Below the pieces are notes generated by a model, which had not been told where the DNA came from, did no database searches, and was given only the letters and a program-made list of their open reading frames with translations. The translations under genes and the position numbers were made by a program. DNA of 64,000 nt, taken from positions 1,577,501 through 1,641,500 of the forward strand of contig NZ_CP044545.1 of assembly GCF_008935075.1 (NCBI RefSeq), written 5' to 3'. This document shows, one piece after another, positions 43,599 through 51,508 of this stretch; the stretch's first letter is position 1; every line of letters starts with the position of its first letter. Source of the DNA: Pradoshia sp. D12 (lineage in GTDB: Bacteria > Bacillota > Bacilli > Bacillales > Pradoshiaceae).

Positions 43599-44309
43599 AT
43601 GAACTATACAATTTTTAAAGATTACGAAGAAATGTCCACATCCGCGGCTGAAATAATCATACAAGAAATCAATGAAAAACCAAACCTTTTTATAGGTCTC
43701 CCTGCAGAAAATAGTCTAAGGCGAGTATTGGAGATATTAGCGAACCAATATTCATTGGGGTTGGTTGATTTTTCAGAGTGCCGTTTTGCAGTTATGTATG
43801 AATGGATGGGCAGAAGCACTTATGATGAAGGCAGCTGCAATCAATTCCTCTATAAAGAATTTTTTTCTAAAGTTAATGTCAAAGCTTCACAATTGGTTTT
43901 TTTTAACGGAAAATCTGAGATACCTCATAAGGAATGTAAGAGAATTGACAATGATATTATTAAAAACGGGGGATTAGATTTAGTCCTATTGGGAATTGGC
44001 GGAGATTGCAAGATTGGTTTTATTAGTCCCAGTAGTTCTTTTTCTTGTTATTCACATGTTCGCCGCATAGGAGATAAGGATTATTATAATCAGTCTGATA
44101 CACAGGATCTGCCTGCAGCTTACTTGGTAGGATATAAACATATAATGGGAGCACGGGAAGTTATTGTGTTGGCGAATGGTTTGCATAAAGCGCAAATAAT
44201 CAGGAAAACGTTAAAGGAGAATTTACATTTACATACACAAAAGAAAGTTTTACACCAAAATACAACTTTCTTATTAGATCAGGAAGCTGGAAGCTTATTA
44301 AGGGTTTAA
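43599..44309 (+). CDS. NagB-fold protein (glucosamine-6-phosphate deaminase-like) without the active site
   Basis: The 236-residue product aligns over its whole length with glucosamine-6-phosphate deaminase (YTIFKDYEEMSTSAAEIIIQ, then LGIGGD). The catalytic residues are changed. The phosphate loop GLATGST is GLPAENS. MDEY, with the general-base Asp, reads MYEW. GIGxDGHIAFNEP reads GIGGDCKIGFISP, losing the His and Glu. It is therefore very unlikely to be a working deaminase and may be a sugar-phosphate sensor or scaffold. The frame opens at 43566, but ATG 43599 gives the family N-terminus, with AAGGAG 12 bases upstream. Confidence 0.8.
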   Translation: MNYTIFKDYEEMSTSAAEIIIQEINEKPNLFIGLPAENSLRRVLEILANQYSLGLVDFSECRFAVMYEWMGRSTYDEGSCNQFLYKEFFSKVNVKASQLVFFNGKSEIPHKECKRIDNDIIKNGGLDLVLLGIGGDCKIGFISPSSSFSCYSHVRRIGDKDYYNQSDTQDLPAAYLVGYKHIMGAREVIVLANGLHKAQIIRKTLKENLHLHTQKKVLHQNTTFLLDQEAGSLLRV

Positions 44310-44688
44310 AAAACGTACATGGTATAAAAATCAATATTAAGTAAAATAATCAGTCAGCTTTATTACATACCATTTTCTGAATATTCATTATACTGTTTAT
44401 CGGTTTTGAATCAGTGAAGAGGTCGGATAATCGTTTTTTGTATTAGTGATAAAATACGATTTTGTCTTTCATTTTTGAATCACGCCCATTGTTACACTCA
44501 GGTTAATTATAATGTTAACTTGTCAAATTATAACGATTGATAAGTAGTAACCATGAATCATGAATAATTATGTAAATAAGCTAATTAAAAATCAGTGCGA
44601 ATGTACCTATGATATTTTTATATATATTGTTAAAATATGGGTAACAACTGGTACCGGCTTCAAATTAATCTCAAGTGGAGGAGATAAG
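44310..44688. other. Intergenic stretch upstream of the intracellular protease
   Basis: No terminator or strong promoter was found. TTGTCA with TAAGTA 15 bases downstream (about 44521-44547) is a weak candidate. The region is open in the frame of the protease back to 44560, but it has no ribosome site and low protein-like character. Confidence 0.4.
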
Positions 44689-45651
44689 ATGAAGAGAGAA
44701 GTGCAAGTTATACCATATCATATTGATCAACAGCTTGATTCAGTCAATGAGGTGCCAAAGGGCATTGAAATGATTGAAGCCCCTGAAATCTGGAATGTTA
44801 CGATGGGTGAAGGTGTAACCATTGCAGTGTTGGATACTGGTTGTGATGTGAACCATCCTGATTTGGCAAAGCAAATTATTGGCGGCCGGAATTTTACTAC
44901 AGACGATGATAGTGACCCTGATAAATTCCAGGATTATAACGGGCATGGTACACATGTGGCGGGAACAATTGCAGCCACGCAAGATAAAAGTGGGGTAGTT
45001 GGGGTTGCTCCAGCTGCCAAGCTGCTTATTCTGAAAGTATTGGATAAGGATGGCTTCGGTGAATATGACTGGATTATTAACGGGATTCTTTATGCAATCG
45101 AGCAAAAAGCAGATATTATTTCTATGTCTCTAGGGGGAACAGAAGATGTACCTGAGCTGCATGAAGCAATTAAGAAGGCAGTAATGAATAATATTGCAGT
45201 TATTTGTGCCGCAGGCAATGATGGAGATGGTAATGAAGAGACGGAAGAGCTTTGCTATCCGGCAGTTTACAACGAAGTCATCAGTGTTGGCGCAATTGAT
45301 CTCGAACACCGGTCATCCCGATTCTCTAATTCGAATAAGGAGATTGATTTGGTAGCACCTGGTGAGAAAATTCTATCCACTTATTTGAACGGAAAATATG
45401 CGACTTTAAGTGGAACATCTATGGCTACGCCTCATGTGGCAGGAGCAATGGCTCTTATTAAGGTTATGACCAATAACAGCTTTGAACGTAACTTAAGTGA
45501 GCCGGAAATATATGCACAATTAATAAAGAGAACAATACCGCTTGGGAACTCACCTAAATTAGAGGGAAATGGCTTGCTGTATTTGACAGCCCCTGACTAT
45601 TTAACAGAGCTGGTTAATAAACTGTCCTTAGATGATGCTATAAATATGTAG
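44689..45651 (+). CDS. isp: Intracellular subtilisin-type serine protease
   Basis: This 320-residue cytoplasmic subtilase has no signal peptide. The triad is visible: Asp49 in VLDTGCD, His86 in NGHGTHVAGT, and Ser244 in SGTSMATPHVAGA. The short N-terminal extension contains VIPY, corresponding to the LIPY/F-type inhibitory propeptide of Bacillus intracellular proteases, which is cut off to activate the enzyme. It functions in protein turnover in stationary phase. ATG 44689 is chosen with GGAGGAG 5 bases upstream. It is monocistronic with a terminator at 45766. Confidence 0.95.
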   Translation: MKREVQVIPYHIDQQLDSVNEVPKGIEMIEAPEIWNVTMGEGVTIAVLDTGCDVNHPDLAKQIIGGRNFTTDDDSDPDKFQDYNGHGTHVAGTIAATQDKSGVVGVAPAAKLLILKVLDKDGFGEYDWIINGILYAIEQKADIISMSLGGTEDVPELHEAIKKAVMNNIAVICAAGNDGDGNEETEELCYPAVYNEVISVGAIDLEHRSSRFSNSNKEIDLVAPGEKILSTYLNGKYATLSGTSMATPHVAGAMALIKVMTNNSFERNLSEPEIYAQLIKRTIPLGNSPKLEGNGLLYLTAPDYLTELVNKLSLDDAINM

Positions 45652-45765
45652 ATTGTTGACAGTACAAAAGTATTCTTGAATCGTTAAAAAGATTTATGAT
45701 GCGAATGAGAAGATTTGAAAAGCTTCATTATAACAGTGATAGTAAGATTGGCCGCGTAACCATAA

Positions 45766-45815
45766 AAAGGACCGCCACACTGAATAGCTAGCTCAGTATG
45801 GCAGTCCTTTCGTTT
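45766..45815 (+). terminator. Bidirectional terminator
   Basis: AGGACcGCCAcACTGA and TCAGTaTGGCaGTCCT arms (about 45769-45808) with A-rich left and T-rich right flanks lie between the protease gene and the converging small membrane protein gene. Confidence 0.8.
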
Positions 45816-45842
45816 ATGTAGGAAATGGATTAGCATTCTTTT

Positions 45843-46133
45843 TTAATGATGACGATTGATATGGTTTGTGTTGAAGATGCGCCAGCCTCTGTGAGTCAAT
45901 GCGCCAATAAAGGAAATGAAGAGGAGAGCGCCAGTCCAAATTTCAAATTGTTCAGGAACATAGTTGAAAACGGAAAATGCTAGATTCTCAACTTTAAGGC
46001 TAAAAGATAAAATAAGTACAAACAAGCCTATCATTAACAGTTCTTTAAATAAATTAATAAGTTTAATGTTGTTCTGATCCCAGCGAATAAGAAAGAGAGC
46101 AATCGCTAGGGCGCCAAATAAATTCCAATCCAA
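45843..46133 (-). CDS. Small membrane protein of unknown function
   Basis: The product has about 96 residues and three predicted membrane helices (about 4-18, 26-48 and 66-83) and ends in a His/Asn-rich cytoplasmic tail (TNHINRHH). The frame can start at GTG 46142 or TTG 46133. TTG is preferred because AAAGGAG lies 8 bases upstream and overlaps the GTG. The family is not recognised. The His-rich tail could bind a metal, but this is speculation. Confidence 0.6.
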   Translation of the reverse strand: MDWNLFGALAIALFLIRWDQNNIKLINLFKELLMIGLFVLILSFSLKVENLAFSVFNYVPEQFEIWTGALLFISFIGALTHRGWRIFNTNHINRHH

Positions 46134-46374
46134 TGTCTCCACTCCTTTATTAGTTATTCTTTTAATATATGAAAAATGATTGGTGGGCAGGGCGGATAAA
46201 GGGCTTCATTAACGAATGCCAATCATTTAGGGGTACATCGTGAAAATGGATAATTTTGTATTCATTATAAAGGTAGACAAACTTCAGTGGCAATATATAT
46301 TTTAAGGCAGGAATACGGTTTTAGATGTAGAAATGTTAATGAAGAGGGAATTAAGAATGTCAGGGAGTGGCAAT

Positions 46375-46884
46375 ATGGATTATAAGAATTTATACTTTAC
46401 AGATAGTTTTTTTTCATCTGGCCAAAAAGATATTTATACAAGGGATGAACACATTGTTGGTAAATTAGATTTAAAAAGTGCCTTTACTTCCACAATCGAT
46501 GTATTAGATTTGAAGGGAAATATTTTGATTAGCGGCAAATTCCCGCTTTTCAGCAACAGGTGGATCGTTACAAATCAAGAGGGGGATGAACTTGGCTTCG
46601 TACGTGCAAGATTTAGCTTTTTTGCCAAAAAATACGAGTACACAGCTCATAACCGGGGAGTATTCCGCATTGATTCAGAAACCTTTTCCAAAAGATATGA
46701 AATCCTCAGTGAAAAAGGAAAGCAAGTTGGCCGATTTAGAAAAGTCAACTCCATCTTATCAAGTCCTGCCTATGAATTATCTAAAACTTCCAATGAAATC
46801 GAAATAGGTGAAATGATAGCTGTTGTCATGGGTGTAAATGCTATTCAAAAAAGGAGTCATTCGGCTGCGAACAGTACCGTATAA
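46375..46884 (+). CDS. Tubby/LURP1-like beta-barrel protein
   Basis: The product has about 169 residues. Repeated short strands with KLDLKSAFTSTIDVLDLKGN, SNRWIVTNQEGDELG and RYEILSEKGKQVGRFRKV resemble the tubby C-terminal-like (LURP1/scramblase) barrel. Bacterial members have unknown function and may bind membranes. The frame opens at 46333. ATG 46375 is chosen because GGGAG lies 7 bases upstream, though ATG 46357 with GAAGAGGG is nearly as good. The region upstream has no clear promoter. Confidence 0.65.
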   Translation: MDYKNLYFTDSFFSSGQKDIYTRDEHIVGKLDLKSAFTSTIDVLDLKGNILISGKFPLFSNRWIVTNQEGDELGFVRARFSFFAKKYEYTAHNRGVFRIDSETFSKRYEILSEKGKQVGRFRKVNSILSSPAYELSKTSNEIEIGEMIAVVMGVNAIQKRSHSAANSTV

Positions 46885-46943
46885 ACGAGAGATTACTCTT
46901 TAAAACTTTAATTGATAGAACTAAAAGAGTAAATAGAGGTGAC

Positions 46944-47207
46944 TTAGCCAGACTGATTGAACGCGATAATAATTGAAGTGCCTCCAATAAGTAATTGAAC
47001 AATAAAGTTGAAGGCACCATGATAGGTTTTTAATATATCTAATTGGATAATCTTAATAAGTGTTATCATGGTAATAATGGGACAGACAAAATAAGCGAGC
47101 TGGGAAAAAGAAAATGTCCAATCCTGAAGTAAGGACTCTGTTAATAAGGGTAAAAGGATAAATAAATTCATAGCTGTGACTCCATATAAGGATTTTATCG
47201 TTATCAT
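46944..47207 (-). CDS. Small membrane protein of unknown function
   Basis: The product has 87 residues and three hydrophobic segments (about 10-28, 35-55 and 64-83), with little hydrophilic sequence between them. GGAGG lies 6 bases before the ATG, a good ribosome site that supports expression. The family is not recognised. It converges on the tubby-like gene; no shared terminator was seen between them. Confidence 0.6.
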   Translation of the reverse strand: MITIKSLYGVTAMNLFILLPLLTESLLQDWTFSFSQLAYFVCPIITMITLIKIIQLDILKTYHGAFNFIVQLLIGGTSIIIAFNQSG

Positions 47208-47948
47208 CCTTAACCTCCGTTAAAAATTTTCATAATCCATATTAGTATATGATTGAATTTACAAAAAAGTAGTAGAAATTAAGAGTAACAATTTTTAATC
47301 AAACAAATGCTATGAGACTAAAATGAACTCTGTAAGCGAGATTATATGGGTTCATTCTAGTTTTTTTTATGTTCTTCTAAGTGACCAACGATTCGTTCCA
47401 GAATACTAACCCTTCATGACTTTTCTTTTTTAAAGGCTGTTTTCGTGATGGTTATACCAAATGGGGGTTGATATATTAAGCTTAAAGAGGGAATAACGAT
47501 ATTTTTTATAGTAGACTGAAGATCCGTTAGCATATTTAAGTTGTTGCAACTTAATATTTGATAACTGCCTCAATTGGTTTCGCTGGCTTAAATTAGGAAA
47601 GAGTTTAGGTGTGGAAAACACGTATAGACACAACTACATACAAGCTCAAAAATGTCAAAGATCCCCAATATCTTTTATACATTGAATCCCCCATCTAATT
47701 AAAATACTACAAGTATTTATATCACATTTCTCTTCGTATTTATTGGATTTTTTTCACTTTCCTTTGACTACTAACAACAAACTATACGAGAAGCCTTTAT
47801 AAAGGGTAAAATCCTTTGTAGCTTTTCTGTCATACGAATTAATAAGATGACCTATTAAATACTTTAGAAAGGAAGAGTTAATATTTTACGATTTTTGAAG
47901 TGTCTGATAAAATTTATGTAGCCAGACGACTATAATAGGAGGGATAGA
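47208..47948. other. Long intergenic stretch (741 bases)
   Basis: It contains one hairpin with a T-run (47318-47368). A 67-codon minus-strand frame (47430-47633) lacks a ribosome site and protein-like character. A TATAAT at 47930-47935 lies close to the RsbR-like gene but has no good -35. Nothing else was recognised. Confidence 0.45.
47318..47368 (+). terminator. Orphan intrinsic terminator-like hairpin
   Basis: A 12-bp stem with one mismatch (47318-47329 with 47349-47360) is followed by eight T. No plus-strand gene immediately precedes it, so it may end an unannotated small RNA or long read-through from the tubby-like gene. Confidence 0.5.
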
Positions 47949-48770
47949 ATGGATACAACCTTGGATAAAGCTGCCATGATCAAAGAATATATCGTGGAAA
48001 ATCGCCAGCCCTTTAGCGATATGTTATTATCTGAAGCAGTAAATGTCAGGCGGAAAATAGAAGAAATCTTACTGATTGGCAATATTGATTTGATAAATAA
48101 CGCCCATAAACTGGTTATATACGTTCTTGACCAGGAGAAGAAAGAAGTTATTGATTTTGCTAAGCAAGAAGGCATAGCTTGGGCTACTCATTCCCTTACT
48201 TTGAATTTTAAATTGGAATGGGTACAGGCAATAAGAAGAACGATGTGGGCATTTATCAATCAATTTGTTCAACAATCAGAAGAATCTTTTAATATGGAAG
48301 ATTTTTTTATTATGGAAAAACAAATTAACAATCAAATTGATAGTTTCTTGAATACTTTCTTTATCAGCTATTCGAATTATAAAGATATATTAATTGAAAA
48401 GCAGACTAAAATGGTTGAAAATTTATCCGTCCCGATTATACCGATCACACCGACGATTTGTATCTTACCACTAATCGGTGTATGGGATGATAATAGGTCC
48501 AAAATTATAGAAAAGAAAGCGTTACAGGCAGTTGGAGAACACCATATCCAAACCTTAATTATTGATTTATCCGGTATAGCTGAGATGGATCCTGATGTTA
48601 TTGATCAACTAATGAAGTTAATTGAGGGTACTTCAATGATGGGGTGTGAATCCATTATCACAGGACTTCGCCCCGATATTGTACAGCAAATTATCCATAT
48701 GGGGATTAATTTTGAAAACAAAGCTACTACAATGGGCAGTCTTCAACAAGCTATCAAAAGATTTCTTTAA
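47949..48770 (+). CDS. RsbR-family stressosome protein (STAS domain) lacking phospho-threonines
   Basis: This 273-residue protein has an N-terminal helical globin-like sensor domain (about 1-150) and a C-terminal STAS domain (about 160-273), the layout of B. subtilis RsbR proteins of the sigma-B stressosome. STAS motifs are CILPLIGVWDD, TLIIDLSGIAEMD and ITGLRPDIVQQIIHMGI. The two threonines phosphorylated by RsbT in RsbRA (T171, T205) correspond to Asp181 and Pro215 here, with the same 34-residue spacing. It may be a constitutive or modulatory subunit. GGAGG precedes the ATG. It is monocistronic. Confidence 0.85.
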   Translation: MDTTLDKAAMIKEYIVENRQPFSDMLLSEAVNVRRKIEEILLIGNIDLINNAHKLVIYVLDQEKKEVIDFAKQEGIAWATHSLTLNFKLEWVQAIRRTMWAFINQFVQQSEESFNMEDFFIMEKQINNQIDSFLNTFFISYSNYKDILIEKQTKMVENLSVPIIPITPTICILPLIGVWDDNRSKIIEKKALQAVGEHHIQTLIIDLSGIAEMDPDVIDQLMKLIEGTSMMGCESIITGLRPDIVQQIIHMGINFENKATTMGSLQQAIKRFL

Positions 48771-48788
48771 AACTTTTAAGTAAAAGAA

Positions 48789-48827
48789 AAGTAGGCCCTG
48801 AAAATTCAGGACCTACTTTTTTTGAAA
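48789..48827 (+). terminator. Bidirectional terminator
   Basis: AGTAGGcCCTGA and TCAGGaCCTACT arms (48790-48817) with A-run left and T-run right lie between the RsbR-like gene and converging zupT. Confidence 0.85.
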
Positions 48828-48834
48828 TAGCTGG

Positions 48835-49644
48835 TTAAATAAATAATAATAAACTAATTGCCATTAACGCCATCCCTGCTATCAACCCATAAATGGCATG
48901 GTGACCTTCATCATACTTTTTAGCTGCAGGTAATAATTCATCCAACGAAATGAATACCATAATCCCTGCAACCGCCGAAAAGATAATTCCAAACAACATA
49001 TCAGTTAAGAATGGCATTAACAGTAAGTAAGCTACTAGAGCACCGACTGGCTCTGCCAATCCGGAGAGAAATGAAAGTTTAAAGGCTTTTCGTTTGTCCC
49101 CGGTCGCAAAATAGATAGGCACGGCAACCGCTATCCCCTCGGGAATATTGTGAATAGCGATGGCGACTGCAATAGCAATTCCTAAGCCAGGATCCTGTAT
49201 TGCTGATGTAAATGTAGCGATACCTTCCGGGAAATTGTGAATACCAATTGCCAAAGCGGTAAACACACCCATTTTCATAAGCTCATCACTATGAATTTCA
49301 CTTCGCGGCTTATTCATGTCCTCCACTTTTTTTGGTTCATGAGGATTCCCTTGCTTTGGGATAAAACGGTCAATTAAGGCGATAAGTAAGATACCGCCAA
49401 AAAAACCAACCACAGTCATTGTATAGCCCTTTTCATAACCTAAAGCACTGACAAGAGAATCTTTTGCCTTAACGAAAATTTCAACCATTGAAACATAAAT
49501 CATGACTCCGGCAGAAAAGCCCAGTGAAACGGATAAAAACACTTTATTGGTACGAGATGTTAACAGAGCAATCAAGCTCCCGATTCCTGTTGCTAAACCA
49601 GCCATGAGTGTTAATGCAAAGGCAAATAAAATAGTTTGATCCAT
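48835..49644 (-). CDS. zupT: ZIP family metal transporter (ZupT)
   Basis: This 269-residue membrane protein has eight predicted helices. It carries the two ZIP binding motifs HNFPEGIATF in helix 4 and HNIPEGIAVAVP in helix 5, which supply the His and Glu ligands for zinc or iron uptake. A variable cytoplasmic loop lies between helices 3 and 4 (about residues 95-120). The frame opens at 49698, but ATG 49644 is preceded by GAGAGG and begins MDQTILFAFALTLMAGLATG, the usual start. No Zur box was recognised. It is monocistronic. Confidence 0.92.
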   Translation of the reverse strand: MDQTILFAFALTLMAGLATGIGSLIALLTSRTNKVFLSVSLGFSAGVMIYVSMVEIFVKAKDSLVSALGYEKGYTMTVVGFFGGILLIALIDRFIPKQGNPHEPKKVEDMNKPRSEIHSDELMKMGVFTALAIGIHNFPEGIATFTSAIQDPGLGIAIAVAIAIHNIPEGIAVAVPIYFATGDKRKAFKLSFLSGLAEPVGALVAYLLLMPFLTDMLFGIIFSAVAGIMVFISLDELLPAAKKYDEGHHAIYGLIAGMALMAISLLLFI

Positions 49645-49850
49645 TATGAAAACCTCTCTAACCTTATAACTTAAACATAGTGTACCTTTTTGAATCAAGT
49701 AAAATCAAAATATAACTCTATAGATTATAATTCTATACTTTAATTAATATGTTCGTCAAAAGTATATTGTTCATAAAAAAAATGAATCTTTAAAATAAAT
49801 TAGGTATTATAAATTATTACTTCTATTTTGAAAAATATGGAGGATGAAAT

Positions 49851-50333
49851 TTGGATACTTCTAAAATTACATTAGCTAGTTATTCCGACGAATATATAGA
49901 AGGTATAAGAGATTATATGCTACCCCCTGAACAATATCTATTTACATCATATCCGCTTGAAGTATTGGAACAAGTATATCAGGATTGTGATAAGTTTCCA
50001 GTGTTGATTCTTAATAACGGAAAGGCAGTCGGCTTTTTCTGTTTATACAGTGGCAAAAGGGTGGCTGAAGTGTCGACAAACCATAGAGCACTGTTATTAA
50101 CGAGTTTTTCAGTTAATTATAAATACCAAAAGAGAGGGTTTGCCAAACAAGCATTATACTCGATCTCCAACTTTATCAAAAATCATTTTGAGGAAATTGA
50201 TGAAGTTGTTCTGCTAGTGAATATGAAAAATATCCCTGCTCAATCCTTATACATAAACTGCGGCTTTAAGGATATGGGGGAGAGGAGGATGGGGAAAAGA
50301 GGAGAACAAATGGTTTTGCATTTGCAGATTTAA
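49851..50333 (+). CDS. GNAT family N-acetyltransferase
   Basis: The 160-residue product has the GNAT acetyl-CoA-binding motif in YKYQKRGFAKQALYSI (the RGxA loop, about residues 87-100) and a C-terminal NIPAQSLYINCGFKDMGER. Start is TTG 49851 with GGAGG 7 bases upstream. It is followed 26 bases later by a second, unrelated acetyltransferase, probably in one transcript. The substrate is unknown. Confidence 0.87.
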   Translation: MDTSKITLASYSDEYIEGIRDYMLPPEQYLFTSYPLEVLEQVYQDCDKFPVLILNNGKAVGFFCLYSGKRVAEVSTNHRALLLTSFSVNYKYQKRGFAKQALYSISNFIKNHFEEIDEVVLLVNMKNIPAQSLYINCGFKDMGERRMGKRGEQMVLHLQI

Positions 50334-50359
50334 AGGGGATAAGAAATGGAGGAGTTTAA

Positions 50360-50902
50360 ATGGATTTTGTAGAATTAGAAACTAAGCGTTTACAATTAGT
50401 AAGATTAAATACCTCTCATCTAAACCAGTATTTTACGATCATGTCTAAACAAGAAGTAATGGAGTATTATGGGATGGAGCCTTTGACCAAAAAGGAAGAT
50501 GCTGCTTTAATTTTTGCAACTCTGGATAGAGGGCTGGCACTTGGGCAATCCATAAGGTGGGGTATTACTTTAAAGGAATCTGGTCAGTTAATTGGTACAG
50601 TTGGCTTAAATAATCTTAGTTTAAAAAGCAAACGTGCCGAGATTGGGTATGAGATTCATCCGGATTTTTGGCGGTTAGGATATGCAACAGAAGCTATTAT
50701 ATCAGTAGTAAACTATTCCTTTCATCAACTTGATTTATTCCGGATAGGGGCTATTACGTATCCGGCTAATACTTCATCTAATCATTTGTTGCTGAAAATG
50801 GGTTTTACATTAGAAGGGACACTTCGAGGATATTTATATCAGAGAAATCAATCACATGATGCCTATGTATTTTCAATTACGAAACCGGAATGGAAACACT
50901 GA
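50360..50902 (+). CDS. GNAT family acetyltransferase, RimJ/RimL-like
   Basis: This 180-residue protein has the RimJ/RimL pattern: ETKRLQLVRL at the N-terminus, GTVGLNNLSLKSKRAEIGYEIHPDFWRLGYATEA with the acetyl-CoA loop, and NTSSNHLLLKMGFTLEGTLRGYLYQ. These enzymes acetylate N-terminal amines of proteins or small molecules. GGAGG precedes the ATG. It is downstream in a two-gene unit with the other acetyltransferase. Confidence 0.9.
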   Translation: MDFVELETKRLQLVRLNTSHLNQYFTIMSKQEVMEYYGMEPLTKKEDAALIFATLDRGLALGQSIRWGITLKESGQLIGTVGLNNLSLKSKRAEIGYEIHPDFWRLGYATEAIISVVNYSFHQLDLFRIGAITYPANTSSNHLLLKMGFTLEGTLRGYLYQRNQSHDAYVFSITKPEWKH

Positions 50903-50961
50903 TAAATACTCCGCTGTATTATTTTTCGGCGGTTGGACGTATACAGACATTAATAAAGCAA

Positions 50962-50991
50962 ATAACGGAACTTATTGAAAAAGTCCCGTTA
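50962..50991 (+). terminator. Weak terminator-like hairpin
   Basis: ATAACGG and CCGTTAT arms enclose a loop of about 16 bases with partial pairing, followed by ACTTCTAA rather than a clean T-run. It lies between the acetyltransferase gene and converging racA. Confidence 0.35.
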
Positions 50992-51010
50992 TACTTCTAA
51001 GTTAATATCC

Positions 51011-51487
51011 TTATAACCCAAACATGATTTGTGTTATTTTCCGTTTCCTTTTTCGCCTGGATTTTATTGTATCAAGTGCAATCGGCTTAGAAATAGCGGG
51101 AGGTTTTTTTGTTCCGCTTAATTGGGTCTCAAGATGATCCATTCGAGTTGTTAGTTCATTTACGATTGACAGTAAATCCTCAAGTTCATTTCGATGTTGG
51201 AGTAGCTGGATGGACGCAACACCATCCGCTTTTTTATACAGTTTTAATTCAAGTTCATTAACTTTTAGTTTTAGTTTCTCTACCTCTTCGTTATTTGGAT
51301 GAGAGAGCATTTGAACGGATTGAATTTGATCTTGATTATGATAGTGTTCCAATTGGCTGAATTCTTCCTTTGTAAAGATAAAGTGCCCTTTAGAATTTCT
51401 GGCAGGTTCAATAGATAGGTGTTTAACCCAACGTTTAACTGTACTCGATGAAACTCCTAAGATTTTAGCTACTTCGTTTGTATTCAT
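51011..51487 (-). CDS. racA: Chromosome-anchoring protein RacA
   Basis: RacA binds GC-rich inverted repeats near the replication origin and tethers the chromosome to the cell pole through DivIVA when the axial filament forms at sporulation. This 158-residue protein starts MNTNEVAKILGVSSSTVKRW, very close to B. subtilis RacA. It has a MerR-like helix-turn-helix (about 3-45), a coiled coil containing KADGVASIQLLQHRNELEDL (about 65-125) and a basic C-terminus (SRRKRKRK). ATG 51487 is chosen with AAAGGTGG about 7 bases upstream. It follows a related MerR/coiled-coil gene by 21 bases. Presence of racA implies sporulation. Confidence 0.9.
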   Translation of the reverse strand: MNTNEVAKILGVSSSTVKRWVKHLSIEPARNSKGHFIFTKEEFSQLEHYHNQDQIQSVQMLSHPNNEEVEKLKLKVNELELKLYKKADGVASIQLLQHRNELEDLLSIVNELTTRMDHLETQLSGTKKPPAISKPIALDTIKSRRKRKRKITQIMFGL

Positions 51488-51508
51488 TTTTAATACCACC
51501 TTTAGATT

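Noticed and set aside
47430-47633. 67-codon minus-strand reading frame
   Set aside because: It has no ribosome site, unusual composition and no neighbour logic. It is likely chance in AT-rich DNA.
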